A stretch of 64,000 bases of DNA, from the NCBI GenBank assembly GCA_963753545.1, contig CAVWCQ010000004.1, forward strand, positions 1 to 64,000. The letters are read 5' to 3'. Source of the DNA: CAVWCQ01 sp963753545. GTDB taxonomy: Bacteria > Chloroflexota > Anaerolineae > Aggregatilineales > Aggregatilineaceae. The position numbers were made by a program, and so were the translations under genes. The notes under the pieces were generated by a model. It saw nothing but the letters and a program-made list of their open reading frames with translations. It was not told the DNA's origin and searched no databases. Positions 35,676 through 44,615 of this stretch are shown piece after piece; positions within the stretch are counted from its first letter, which is position 1; every line of letters begins with the position of its first letter.

Positions 35676-36193
35676 CACGAAATATGATAGGTACAGGAGC
35701 TTGCGCCATTTTTGCGGCAGGGAGCGCGGCGATCATGCACGATCTTGATCTCAACACCTTCCGGCAAGAGGCGATGTGCCAGATTGTGCATTAACCCATA
35801 GTCGAACTCGCAGGGATAAGGATTCTCCGCAATCACGTCAAAGGTCCGCTCGTTGACACGGGTAGCCATATAATGCCCTATCTCGCCTTGGCGGTGATTC
35901 ATGTGATAGGCCACGTCAAGCAGGTTCAGGCCTGACTCTATATCATGGATATCAGGTGGAAAGGGCGCATATTCAGGGATCAGCATGCCAGCATTAAAGA
36001 TCGGAAAATTGAGGCTGAAATCGTAGAGCGCATCCAGCGCACTTTGCAGATGATACCATCCTTCACCTTCAACACCATTAATGCCGTGAGCACTCAAAAG
36101 AGGCTCAATCTTGCGCTCTGTACCCAGCAGCCAGGCAGTTAAAACATGACCGGACACTTCCACATTCGGATCAAACGCAACAAATTCGGCCAT
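35672..36193 (-). CDS. V4R/heme-NO-binding-fold-like protein
   Basis: 173 residues from ATG 36193, preceded by GGGGGG; a longer frame to 36253 is possible but its N-terminus is poor. AEFVAFDPNVEVSGHVLTAWL opens the protein. The C-terminal half, NPYPCEFDYGLMHNLAHRLLPEGVEIKIVHDRRAPCRKNGASSCTYHISW, has the helix, strand and C-x(n)-C-x-Y-x-I-x-W ending of V4R and related sensor domains (three Cys and a His could bind metal). It is similar in layout to 7666-8241. It has no output domain, so it might act through a partner, perhaps a GAF/PAS kinase; that is speculation. Confidence 0.5.
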   Translation of the reverse strand: MAEFVAFDPNVEVSGHVLTAWLLGTERKIEPLLSAHGINGVEGEGWYHLQSALDALYDFSLNFPIFNAGMLIPEYAPFPPDIHDIESGLNLLDVAYHMNHRQGEIGHYMATRVNERTFDVIAENPYPCEFDYGLMHNLAHRLLPEGVEIKIVHDRRAPCRKNGASSCTYHISW

Positions 36194-36301
36194 ATGTCCC
36201 CCCGGACACACCCAATTGTGTAAGCAAGTTGTCTTAATTGTATTTTTATTCACAATTGAGCATTAGTGAGAGGTGTCATCGTATATGGTGGCATTACATA
36301 A

Positions 36302-37447
36302 TTACTCGCCGTCCATACGCCAGTCTTTGAGGATCGCCGCCAGCAGCGCGGCCCGGCGGGCCAAACTGCTGATGATGACATGCTCGTTCTCGGCATGCAT
36401 CCCCCCGCCCCGCGCCCCCAATCCATCCAGCGTCGGGATGCCCAGCGCGGCGGTGAAGTTTGCATCGGAGCCGGACCCGGTGAGCGTTTCGCCCGTCGGC
36501 AGGCCCATACTCCCGGCGAGACGCGCATACTGTCCATAGGTGCGCACCATCAGATCATCGCGCTCCATCGGCGGGCGACCAATTCCGCCCCGCACGGCAA
36601 GACGAATCCCCGAGGTGACAGGCTGTAAACTTGTCACGGCCTTCACCAGTCGATCCGCTTCGCTCTGGCTGCTAAACCGCATATCAATCAGAAATTCGGC
36701 ATGGGGCGCAATGATATTCGCCGCTGTGCCGCCAGAGATCAGATTCACCGCAACCGATGTCCCGCTCTCCGGCGCGTCCCAATCCATCACCCTCAGAACC
36801 TGCAAGGCCGCTTCGTGAATGGCGTTGATCCCCTTGTCGGGATCGTCACCCGAATGGGCGGGTTTGCCCTCCACATAAACGGTATAGCGAGCCATGCCGC
36901 GCCGCGCCGTTTTGACCGTCTCGCCCTCGGTAGCTGGTTCGAGCACCAGGACCAGCCCGGCGTTGCGCGCCACCTGTTCGATCAGCGTGCGGGAATGCGT
37001 GCTGCCCTGCTCCTCGTCTGAGGTGAACAGCGCCCAGATAGGACGGCGAGGCAGTTCCCCATGCTGGCGCAGCAGCCCGATCACCTTGAGCACCAGGGCG
37101 ATTCCGGCTTTCATATCCAGGATGCCGGGGCCGTAGAGCCGTACGTCGCTTTCCCACAGCGGCATCTGATCGAGCGTTCCAACGGGCCAGACGGTATCCA
37201 TGTGGCAGAGCAGCAGGATCGGTTTGCCGGGCGAGTTGCCGTTCCAGGCCGCGTAGAGAATATCGCCTACATCCTTGCGAGGGAAGATTTCGACCTGCGC
37301 GCCGATCTCATTAAGCTGCGTGGTGACAAAACGGCCCAGCGCGTCTACCGCCGCTTTGTTCCCGGTGGGTGATTCGTACTGCACCAGTTGTTTGAGCAGC
37401 TCAACTAGGTCGCCGTTTGCTTCGCGAAAAAAGTCTAATAGTTTCAT
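36302..37447 (-). CDS. M20-family metallopeptidase, carboxypeptidase G2-like (second copy)
   Basis: 381 residues, paralogous to 33604-34752: LLCHMDTVWPVGTLDQMPLW, GPGILDMKAGIAL, FTSDEEQGS, LVLEPA and GGGMHAENEHV supply the two-zinc site. The dimerisation domain carries YVEGKPAHSGDDPDKGINA. The shared DTVWPVGTL motif and overall length show a recent family relationship. It starts 7 bp after the end of the lipoprotein gene, so lipoprotein and peptidase are probably cotranscribed. Substrates are likely N-acyl or folyl/peptidyl glutamates. Confidence 0.9.
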   Translation of the reverse strand: MKLLDFFREANGDLVELLKQLVQYESPTGNKAAVDALGRFVTTQLNEIGAQVEIFPRKDVGDILYAAWNGNSPGKPILLLCHMDTVWPVGTLDQMPLWESDVRLYGPGILDMKAGIALVLKVIGLLRQHGELPRRPIWALFTSDEEQGSTHSRTLIEQVARNAGLVLVLEPATEGETVKTARRGMARYTVYVEGKPAHSGDDPDKGINAIHEAALQVLRVMDWDAPESGTSVAVNLISGGTAANIIAPHAEFLIDMRFSSQSEADRLVKAVTSLQPVTSGIRLAVRGGIGRPPMERDDLMVRTYGQYARLAGSMGLPTGETLTGSGSDANFTAALGIPTLDGLGARGGGMHAENEHVIISSLARRAALLAAILKDWRMDGE

Positions 37448-37453
37448 GGCTGC

Positions 37454-38881
37454 CTAAAAGGGACAGAGATCGCCCAATGTATAACTCCGGTTGGAATACC
37501 CGTAGCTGTTCATCACGCCCAGGATGCCGCTGACCGACGCCCCCGCGTTGATCGCCTGGGCACAGGCCGCGCGCGCATCACCCGTAGCGCGGAAATTATC
37601 CATAAACGCCTGCCCCATCACGGCAAAGCCATTGCCCGATGAGCCGGGTGGATTCTCGCCTTGCAGCAGGTTATACCAGTCCTCGGCGCGGCCATTACCC
37701 ATCAGCGCGTAGATGATCAGAATGCGGAACGCGGCGTAGGCGCGCAGCACTTGATATTCGCCGGGGGCCGTCCACGACAGCAGATTGTTGTTATCGCGCA
37801 GGCGGGCGTAAGCATCAATGGCAGGCCGCCATTCCGCGTTGCGCATCTTGTCGTCGGCGTCATAGATCGCATGAATCAGGTAGTGCGGCTCCTCTTCGTC
37901 GCGCATGGCCAGCACGTAATTCGTGCCCGACCAATCCCACGTATCGAGCACGCTGCGCGGCGGTCCAGCGGCGGAAGTGCCTGGCGGGTTGATCTGCGCT
38001 GTCAGTTCCAGCACGCCGTCCCCGTCCACATCCGCGATACCAACTCGCCCGTTGATGGCGATAATCTGGCCGTTGTTGAGTTCCTGGAACACGCCGACAA
38101 TCGAATTCCAGCTCAGGATTTTCGCCTCTTTATAGCAGCCGGATGCGCCGCAGGTCTGCGTATCGAAGACCAGTTCATTTTTGACATCGGCGTTCATATC
38201 GCCCACCCGCAGCAGTTCCGGCAGGGCGACGCTGGGGTTAAACTGTGTCCCGTAGAGCAGGCGGTAGCCGCCGCCATCACAGCCATAAACAAGAAGCTGC
38301 CCGGCATTCAGAACCGCTTCGGGATCATATGTCAGTGGGTTAAAGAGGGTGACGATCACTTCCAGCACGCCATCCCCGGTCAGGTCTGTATCGGCCTGCA
38401 CAATGCCGCCCTGATCGGTGAGTGCGCCCCAGTTGCGCAGCGTAGCTTCCAGCACCGTTGCCGATCCGCCCGACGACAGGTAGCGCCCGATCACGACGCT
38501 GTAATCATTGATACTGTCCGGGCGCGGCGGCGGTGCGGGCGATCCGGGCACGGGGCAATCGTTGGGCTGGTAATAGGGAGCAGGGGCCGGAGCCGCTGCC
38601 GTTTGCGTAGCAGCCTGGATGGTGGCAATCGCCGCTGTAGCCGTCGCTGCCGGGCCAACGGGGTTGCCCGCCAGTGTGCCGATGGGCGTGGGCGTCGTGG
38701 GCAGGCCAGCCTGTCCGGTAGGTGTCACCAGCCAGACCGAGAGCCAGCCGCCGGGCGTCGCAGTGGAGAACGGTGGGTTCGTCGGCTTGGCAGGCGGGCG
38801 ATCCCCGATCCCCAGTGAGCCGCATCCCGCCGCGCCAAGCGTGAGTATCAGAAACAGGGTGAGGAGACGTGGGCTATTCAT
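37454..38881 (-). CDS. Lipoprotein with FG-GAP-like calcium-type repeats
   Basis: 475 residues. A lipobox LILTLGAAGCGS puts the acylated Cys at about residue 20. A low-complexity Pro/Thr/Ala region (to about 100) is a surface-exposed linker. The main domain has acidic loops of integrin/FG-GAP type: ADTDLTGDGVLEVIV, VGDMNADVKNELVFD and IADVDGDGVLELTAQ, expected to bind calcium. A C-terminal helical part with Cys follows. Family function unknown; such proteins bind extracellular polymers or proteins. A repeat copy is in its upstream region. Confidence 0.75.
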   Translation of the reverse strand: MNSPRLLTLFLILTLGAAGCGSLGIGDRPPAKPTNPPFSTATPGGWLSVWLVTPTGQAGLPTTPTPIGTLAGNPVGPAATATAAIATIQAATQTAAAPAPAPYYQPNDCPVPGSPAPPPRPDSINDYSVVIGRYLSSGGSATVLEATLRNWGALTDQGGIVQADTDLTGDGVLEVIVTLFNPLTYDPEAVLNAGQLLVYGCDGGGYRLLYGTQFNPSVALPELLRVGDMNADVKNELVFDTQTCGASGCYKEAKILSWNSIVGVFQELNNGQIIAINGRVGIADVDGDGVLELTAQINPPGTSAAGPPRSVLDTWDWSGTNYVLAMRDEEEPHYLIHAIYDADDKMRNAEWRPAIDAYARLRDNNNLLSWTAPGEYQVLRAYAAFRILIIYALMGNGRAEDWYNLLQGENPPGSSGNGFAVMGQAFMDNFRATGDARAACAQAINAGASVSGILGVMNSYGYSNRSYTLGDLCPF

Positions 38882-38929
38882 GCAGCGAAGTATACATCGT
38901 TCGCCACTCCTGCAAAAAGACCAAAAAAA

Positions 38930-38993
38930 TGATTTCTCCGTTTTTCTTTAGCTTTCTCGGTCTTCGCGCTCTCTGCGGTGAAATTTGCTTTTA
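38930..38993. repeat. Copy of the dispersed 'ctctgcggtgaaatttgc' repeat
   Basis: TCTTCGCGCTCTCTGCGGTG with T-rich flanks matches the units at 30883-31136. It sits between the acetyltransferase and the lipoprotein gene. Confidence 0.7.
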
Positions 38994-39874
38994 GAACACA
39001 CGGAAATATTTGATCGTGTGGTACAGGTCGCGAAAACCCACGGATTCGTAGAGATGCTGCGAGCCGGGGTTATAACTCTCCGCGTCGATCAGGATATTGA
39101 CCGCGCCTAGTTCGCGCATGCGCCGCAAAGTCTCCAGCAGCAGCGCGCGCCCCAGCCCTCTCGCCTGGAAATCGGGCAGCACCCCCAGCGGTTCGATCTG
39201 CCCGGTCTTGACGCCATTGATCTCACTCATCCAGCCGATGCAAAAACCAGCTAACTGCCCCATTTCATCCTCTGCGACCAGATCCAGCGCGCGCTGGTGA
39301 GCGGGGTGTTCGAGCGTCCTGGCGCGCCAATCCTCGGTCATATTGAGCGTACCAAAGGCGGCGCGGTGCAGGGCGACATAGGCCGGTACTTCCGATGATC
39401 CCCGCAAGGAGCGGATCGTGAATCCGGGCGGCGGGTTGAACGTATCGAGGGGGTGATCCAGCGGCAGACACAAACGCCGCATGGTCCAATCATCGAGTTC
39501 GAAGCCATATTTCAGCGCGAGTGGATCGCCCACCGTGTGGCTGTCAAACAGAAAATACAGGCCGTCCTCTCGCGGGCTGGCTAATGTGTTCAGCGGCTCA
39601 CTGCCCAGGAGAGGATATCCGATGAGAGGTCGGGATAGGCGGGTTGAGCCATCCAATCGATAGTGGCAAACGGCGGCTGGAGGATCGCAAAGGCAGCCAG
39701 TTCTCCGCGCTCAGTTTCCCAGATATGTCCGTTTTCGGGGTCCTGGGCGGCAGGTGAACAAAGGCGGTACGGTAGATCGACCGTGTGGAAGCTGTTTGCC
39801 GGGTAACGGTGAGCAAAGTCAAGGATGCAGTCCAGATCAACCGGAACCGAAACTGCGCGTGACCGGATAGCCAT
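38991..39874 (-). CDS. Two-domain GNAT acetyltransferase (one frameshift)
   Basis: About 294 residues after joining frames near 39600-39650. The N-terminal domain is a degenerate GNAT (MAIRSRAVSVPVDLDCILDF, with GELAAFAILQPPF). The C-terminal one is canonical: FTIRSLRGSSEVPAYVALHR, GQLAGFCIGWMSE, LGVLPDFQARGLGRALLLET (acetyl-CoA loop) and YNPGSQHLYESVGFRDLYH. This two-lobe layout resembles mycothiol synthase-like GNATs, but Actinobacteria-specific mycothiol is not expected here. Substrate unknown. Confidence 0.8.
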
Positions 39875-39893
39875 GTGTCCCCCTGGTGAGTGA

Positions 39894-39940
39894 AAGGGCG
39901 CGGCTCGCTTGCGTGCGTGCGAAGCTAAGCCGCGCCCCTT
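39894..39940. repeat. AAGGGCGCGGCT hairpin repeat
   Basis: GGGCGCGGCT and AGCCGCGCCC flank a GCGTGCGTGCGAAGCTA core; the core is shared with the copies at 32209, 32411 and 44616. The stem is followed by CTTTCTAT, so it may terminate the acetyltransferase or hydrolase unit. Confidence 0.6.
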
Positions 39941-39946
39941 TCTATA

Positions 39947-40914
39947 TTATTCTACTGGCACATCAAAACCAAGCAATTCAGCCAGCCACGCGATCCGGTC
40001 CGCCTGTGGATCGAACTCGGGCGATGGCGCGACAAGGCTGTGAACCGTTTTATAGATCGTCATCTGTTTGGGGTCGCTGGCGGCGTCGAAAAATTCCTGA
40101 GTTTCATCCTCCGGCACCCATTGATCGTACTTGCCGAACTGGAAGTAGAGACTCGCCGGGGCCGCGTGGCCGATAGTGTTCACCGGGTCCACGGCGCGCA
40201 TTTTTCAACGTAGGCATCCCACGTAACGTCGTGCAGCGACGTCCAGCGGATGGTCCAGGGCCAGTAACGCGGCGCGCCCGCCATCAAAACATAGCCCTTT
40301 AACCGATCATCCACGCCGGCAAGTGTCCCCCCGACCATCGCGCCGAAGTCGTGCCCCACGTAAGCCATTCGTTCTGGGTCTACATTCGGCTGCGACACCA
40401 GAATATCAATCGCCCGCCGTAGTTCGATCACAGCCTGGGTTGTGACCGCCACATCACCCGTCTCATCCTCCGCTTTCCAGGGGAGCGGATTAGGCGAACT
40501 CCAGACCGTGTTGACCAGCAGCGAAACCACACCGCTTTTCGCCAGTTTGATCGCTTCGTCGCGGAACTCATCGCGGTTCGAGTTTGCCGGGCCGAGCCAG
40601 TGCACAAATAAAATAGCGGGAAATGGGCCGTCGCCGGGCGGCACGACCAGATAGGCGGCGATATCTTTCCCATCCACCGGGCTGGGGAAACTGATATCGT
40701 GAACGGCGATCCCATCCATATCCTCAACGCTCGCCTCGGTAATCGTGAGAGGAGCTTCCTGGTCGTAATCGAACTGAGCCAGCCAGTCTTCCGGAAGGGG
40801 CGCGGCGGGTGTCGGCGTTTCGGACTGCGCCCGGCTGCCCGTCGCAGACGTGCCCAGCCCAATGATCAACAGCAGGACAAGGCATAGACCGGATAAAGCT
40901 GCTTTGAGTTTCAT
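39947..40914 (-). CDS. Secreted alpha/beta hydrolase, dienelactone-hydrolase-like (one frameshift)
   Basis: About 322 residues from ATG 40914, behind AGAGG. A signal peptide (MKLKAALSGLCLVLLLIIGL, ending near SRAQ) is followed by a short Pro/Thr linker. The fold is seen in KDIAAYLVVPPGDGPFPAILFVHWL (oxyanion region), the nucleophile elbow MAYVGHDFGAMVGG, and, after a frame break near 40200, YDQWVPEDET (acid) and TVHSLVAP (His). The elbow has Asp (G-H-D-F-G) where serine hydrolases have Ser and dienelactone hydrolases Cys. The final strands are in a different frame because of one indel. Substrate unknown. Confidence 0.75.
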
Positions 40915-40969
40915 CGGCGGAACCTCTTTGTATAACAGCGTTACACAGTTATACGAGGCCGCACCCGCG

Positions 40970-41815
40970 CTATCCTCCCAGCAGGAAGCGCAGCGCGTTG
41001 GGCAGGCGGCGTGTCCACGCCGTTTCGTGATGAATTCCGCCTTCGTCTTCGACATAGAGCAGCGTTTCGCCCGGCACATACCCCTTATGGGTCAACTGTT
41101 CAGCCATGTGCCGCGCCCCGGTCAGATACCGTTCCGAGGTGATGCCCGCCCGGTGTGAGTTATGGGCATCTTCGGGCACTTCACACGTCCCGATATCCAT
41201 GTACAGCTTGCCGGAGCTAAAAGGCGCGCGGCGTACATAGGGATAGATCGCCCGCCCGTTGACAAAAAAGGACGAACTCATGATCCCCGCCAAAGCAAAT
41301 CGATCCGGGCGGCGGAAAAACCCGTAGAGGCTGATCAGCCCGCCCATCGAGGAGCCGATCAGACCCGTGTGCGCTCGCTCAGGCTTCGTGCGGAAGGTCC
41401 GGTCGATCAGCGGCTTGATCACATCGCACAGGAAGAACAGGTACCGATCTCCCCAGCCGCCCGCATCATATTTACGAACCGCATAGGGACTGTATTCGTG
41501 CATCCGGTTCTCGCCGTCGTTGTACACAGCCACAAGAATCGCCTCGATTCCTTCCTGGCTGAGCGCCTCCATCGCCTCGTCGGCGTGCCACTCCCCTACG
41601 TAGCTGGTCGCCGCGTCAAACACATTCTGCCCATCATGGAAATAAAGCACCGGGTAGCGCTTCTCTGTGGATGCATAAGATGGCGGCAGATAGACGAGGA
41701 TATCGCGGCGGTTGTCCAACTGCGGGCAGTAAACCTGCTCCAACACCTTGATCGTTCCGCTGACCGTATGTTCGGGGCCGGGGTGCAGTATGCGGTAATC
41801 CTGCCAGTTTTCCAT
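40970..41815 (-). CDS. Esterase D-like / enterochelin esterase-like hydrolase
   Basis: 281 residues from ATG 41815. LVYLPPSYASTEKRYPVLYFHDGQNVFD is the typical opening of the esterase (PF00756) family; the nucleophile elbow is LIGSSMGGLIS (Ser in G-S-S-M-G), and the catalytic His is in EGGIHHETAWTRRLP. No signal peptide is seen, so it acts in the cytosol. Substrates of relatives include siderophore esters, acyl-sugars and S-formylglutathione; no siderophore gene is nearby. Its stop lies 56 bp upstream of the secreted hydrolase. Confidence 0.88.
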   Translation of the reverse strand: MENWQDYRILHPGPEHTVSGTIKVLEQVYCPQLDNRRDILVYLPPSYASTEKRYPVLYFHDGQNVFDAATSYVGEWHADEAMEALSQEGIEAILVAVYNDGENRMHEYSPYAVRKYDAGGWGDRYLFFLCDVIKPLIDRTFRTKPERAHTGLIGSSMGGLISLYGFFRRPDRFALAGIMSSSFFVNGRAIYPYVRRAPFSSGKLYMDIGTCEVPEDAHNSHRAGITSERYLTGARHMAEQLTHKGYVPGETLLYVEDEGGIHHETAWTRRLPNALRFLLGG

Positions 41816-41901
41816 CAACTCCCCCTTAACAAGAGAAAAGGATTTTCATCGTTCTAACACCTTTCTGAGAATCCCGCTATCTACATGCCGGGAAAATCTG
41901 G

Positions 41902-41907
41902 TATAAT
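41902..41907 (+). promoter_or_regulatory. -10 box of ssrA
   Basis: A consensus TATAAT lies 10 bp before the first base of the mature tmRNA. No good -35 box is visible at the usual distance. Confidence 0.5.
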
Positions 41908-41917
41908 AAGGGTACCT

Positions 41918-42295
41918 GGGGATGATTGGTTTCGACAGGGGAGGTTGTGTCCAGGCTGCAAGCCGAGCTGCTCCAACTCGTTAATCCAGGGCAAAACCAA
42001 TAAGTGCCAACACTGGTACAAACCGTCTTGCTCTCGCTGCGTAAAGCAGCGTGACAGACACCGATGACCTGCGGGTCGTCCGTCTGCCCTAACCGTACCT
42101 GTTCGGGTGGCAAGCAGGCGACACAAATAACAGGGTGCTCCGCCCCAAAGCCGATAGGCGGCGGCTAAGACATATCGGCTGGCGCGTGGCCTTCCCCGTT
42201 GACTGGGATGCCACCCGCGAGATTAAGAGCCAACTACGCTTGTAGATGCTTGTCCGCAAATCCTTTGGACTCGGGTTCGAATCCCGACATCTCCA
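41918..42295 (+). ncRNA. ssrA: tmRNA (transfer-messenger RNA)
   Basis: Begins GGGGATGATTGGTTTCGACAGG and ends with the T-arm GGGTTCGAATCCCG and acceptor CATCTCC, which pairs with GGGGATG. The CCA is not encoded after the discriminator A. The tag frame runs 42006-42044 and reads ANTGTNRLALAA then TAA, with the proteolysis-signal ending ALAA. tmRNA with SmpB rescues ribosomes on broken mRNAs and tags the products for ClpXP. About 378 nt, a normal one-piece tmRNA. Confidence 0.95.
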
Positions 42296-42303
42296 CCTGA
42301 CAG

Positions 42304-42335
42304 AAACACCGCCTCACGACTGAGACGGTGTTTTT
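42304..42335 (+). terminator. Terminator of ssrA
   Basis: AAACACCG-c-CTCA (42304-42316) pairs with TGAG-a-CGGTGTTT (42321-42333) around CGAC and runs into T. Confidence 0.85.
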
Positions 42336-42349
42336 GTTTACCTCACTCG

Positions 42350-42385
42350 GGCTTGCGCTCCACGCAAGCAGCGCCCCTACCAAAA
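42350..42385. repeat. Inverted copy of the GTAGGGGCGCTG repeat
   Basis: GCAAGCAGCGCCCCTAC is the reverse complement of the start of the 32209 and 44616 copies. Confidence 0.55.
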
Positions 42386-42394
42386 AGGGCATGA

Positions 42395-43672
42395 TCAGGC
42401 GGGCTGTTCCACGCCAACCAGCACCTCGGCAGGTGATTCGCGGGGCTGCTCCTTATCTTCCAGGTGCATCACGCAAGGGGTCAGGAAGACAACGCCGCAC
42501 ATCAGGATCATGCCCGCCCCGGCGAAAACATACCAGACCTGCGGATTGATGGCATCGGCAATCGGCCCGGCGGTCAGCAATCCAATGGGAATGGCCCAGG
42601 AGATCACGCTCCACATAATCGCCAGGACGCGCCCCTGTTTATCCGGCGGGATGATTGCCTGGAACAGCGCTATTGAACTGGCGTTGGCAATGGCAGACAT
42701 CCCCCCGCCGACGAACGCCCCGCCAATCGCCACTCCGAACAGGGACGACGGCGTGAGGCCCATCCATACATTCGTCGCGCCGAGCAGAATCGCGGTGACC
42801 GTGACGGTGACGATCCGCCGCCTGAAGCCTCCCCAGGCGACCAGAACGATTCCCCCGATGATCCCGCCAATCCCCATTGCTGACTGGAACCAGGCCAGTT
42901 CAAAGGCATGCCCGCCGAAATGCTCCGTCACCAGGATCGGTCCCAGCGCGCCAACGGGCCATTGCAGCAAATTCATGATGATCAGAATGGCGAACAGCGC
43001 GCGCAGGCCGCGCCAGTTCCAGACGTAGCGCAAACCCTCCTGCAAATCGACCAGCACCGTCTTAACGAGCGTATCCTGCGCGGCGTCCGTATGCGCGGGC
43101 TGCGGAATGCGGACAAAGAGCAGCGTACCCACTGCCAGCGCCGCCGTCGTGACATCAATGGCGAGGATGCCCTGCATGGGCAGCACGTCAAGCAGCAGCG
43201 CGCCCAGCGGCGGGGCGATGATCATCACCAGCCCGCCCAACGCCGAGTTCATCCCGGCGATCCGATCCAGGTGTTTTTCGGGAATCATCGCCGTAACGGA
43301 GGCCATCATCGCGGGTAGATGGAACACGCCGCCTGTCGCCCGGATGAACATCAGGGCGTAGATATAGCCGATCTGGACCCCGCCAGCCGCGTATAAAACG
43401 GCCAGGACCACCGTTGCCAGGGCAATCGAGACATCAGCGCTGATCATCATCCAGCGGCGGTTCAGCCGATCCACCAGGGGGCCAGCAAAGGGGCCGATAA
43501 AAATACGGGGTAGAACAACCATTGTGGTGGACAGGGCCAGGACGGTTGCCGATCCTGTCGTTTTAGTCAGCCACCAGATTAACGCGAACTGGACGAGTTC
43601 GCTGCCCAGCCACGAGAGAACCTGAGTGGGCCAGATGGTAAAAAAGGTGCGCATGGACGATGGATGATTCAC
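42395..43672 (-). CDS. MFS exporter, DHA3 (macrolide-efflux-like)
   Basis: 425 residues from GTG 43672, chosen because GGGAGGGG lies 7 nt upstream; the longer frame starts before that site. About twelve helices. The phrases RTFFTIWPTQVLSWLGSELVQFALIWWL and GPLVDRLNRRWMM (loop 2-3 motif) are typical of the MefA/TetV-like DHA3 group, which export macrolides and other compounds. It lies 21 bp after the stop of the regulator-like gene and shares its operator-controlled promoter. The acidic tail (EDKEQPRESPAEVLVGVEQPA) is cytosolic. Confidence 0.88.
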   Translation of the reverse strand: MNHPSSMRTFFTIWPTQVLSWLGSELVQFALIWWLTKTTGSATVLALSTTMVVLPRIFIGPFAGPLVDRLNRRWMMISADVSIALATVVLAVLYAAGGVQIGYIYALMFIRATGGVFHLPAMMASVTAMIPEKHLDRIAGMNSALGGLVMIIAPPLGALLLDVLPMQGILAIDVTTAALAVGTLLFVRIPQPAHTDAAQDTLVKTVLVDLQEGLRYVWNWRGLRALFAILIIMNLLQWPVGALGPILVTEHFGGHAFELAWFQSAMGIGGIIGGIVLVAWGGFRRRIVTVTVTAILLGATNVWMGLTPSSLFGVAIGGAFVGGGMSAIANASSIALFQAIIPPDKQGRVLAIMWSVISWAIPIGLLTAGPIADAINPQVWYVFAGAGMILMCGVVFLTPCVMHLEDKEQPRESPAEVLVGVEQPA

Positions 43673-43692
43673 AGAGATTCCCCTCCCTGCAA

Positions 43693-44244
43693 TCACCGCG
43701 TTTCGCTATATTCCTCGACTTCCAGACGGCTGACCCGCGCCGCGTGCTGTGGATTGCTGGCACGTGGATCGGTGTAGCCCGTCAATTCGCCGCGCTCGAC
43801 CATCCGCTTGATCCGCATCCGGGCCGCCTGCACGTCCTGATCCGGCCACATGATTTCCGCCGCCTCGGTAAAGGTGATCAGATCGTCGCCGCGCTGCCAC
43901 ATCTGGCACTGGCGGATCACCTGCCCCAGGTCTGTATCCCAAAACGAATTGGGGATCGTGTAGCGGCGCGGGCTGCCGGGCGCGGCAAACAACGCCTGGC
44001 AGATCGAGTCGATGGCCTCCTCAACATCCGCCAGACAATCCTCATCCGCCAGATCACCGGGGATATCCCCGTTGGCGACGCGGACCAGCAGGCGGACTTG
44101 TTCGAGGAGCGGCGCAGAGTCCTGGCGAATCTGATCGGGCAGTGGAACCTGAGCGAACTCACCCAGCAGGTGACGCATCAGGCGGCTGAGATGGTGGCTG
44201 ATCTGTTCGATCAGGTCGCTGCTTATTTTGTCGGCATTGAACAT
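43693..44244 (-). CDS. Putative regulator with C-terminal winged-helix-like segment
   Basis: 183 residues from ATG 44244. The N-terminal 100 residues are acidic and helical (SSDLIEQISHHLSRLMRHLL; DVEEAIDSICQAL). The C-terminal part LITFTEAAEIMWPDQDVQAARMRIKRMVERGELTGYTDP reads like a MerR/excisionase-type helix-turn-helix: TEAA, then VQAARMRIKRMVERGEL. I cannot place it in a named family, and it is not a TetR. Two identical palindromes in its promoter make autoregulation likely. The exporter gene follows on the same transcript. Probably a transcriptional regulator of the exporter; experimental proof would be needed. Confidence 0.5.
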   Translation of the reverse strand: MFNADKISSDLIEQISHHLSRLMRHLLGEFAQVPLPDQIRQDSAPLLEQVRLLVRVANGDIPGDLADEDCLADVEEAIDSICQALFAAPGSPRRYTIPNSFWDTDLGQVIRQCQMWQRGDDLITFTEAAEIMWPDQDVQAARMRIKRMVERGELTGYTDPRASNPQHAARVSRLEVEEYSETR

Positions 44245-44261
44245 AGCAAAACCAGTGATTC

Positions 44262-44306
44262 AACTAACGTTAGTTACAGTGTAGATCAACTAACGTTAGT
44301 TTGCAA
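44262..44306 (-). promoter_or_regulatory. Promoter with two AACTAACGTTAGTT operators
   Basis: Minus-strand -35 TTGCAA (44301-44306) and -10 TACACT (44278-44283) are exactly 17 bp apart. The 14-bp perfect palindrome AACTAACGTTAGTT occurs twice: at 44288-44301, inside the spacer, and at 44262-44275, over the predicted start near 44271. The centres are 26 bp apart, about 2.5 helical turns. Confidence 0.75.
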
Positions 44307-44323
44307 GGAAGGTTAGAAGGGTA

Positions 44324-44539
44324 CGAAAAATAGTTGATCACTTCGTCTCGTGGCGATCCGCCAATTTATTATTTTTGGATACCGCACCAAACCGTTCCCT
44401 AACCGTCAGCCTACTTTGTTGCCCCCCCATTTCATGGAGACGTTTGGAGCGGCTGGAACAGGGAATGGAGCTGGCTCACTATTCAGCATACACCCGATCC
44501 GGTCCCTAAAATACTCCTTTAAAGTTGAACCTTAAGTAC
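44324..44539 (-). repeat. Composite intergenic element, copy B (inverted)
   Basis: On the minus strand, left block 44503-44539 reads GTACTTAAGGTTCAACTTTA and continues with the AAGGAGTATTTTAGGG motif; right block 44324-44362 reads GGCGGATCGCCACGAGACGA followed by AGTGATCAACT. Same block order as copies A and C. It lies immediately upstream of the operator-controlled promoter. The remaining gap up to 44753 holds the GTAGGGGC repeat and no gene. Confidence 0.7.
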
Positions 44540-44615
44540 GAATTTGAAGAAAAAGTTGATGAAAATTGCAGGCAGCGCACCTACAAGCATAGTATCTATC
44601 CGTAAATTCGTTTTT

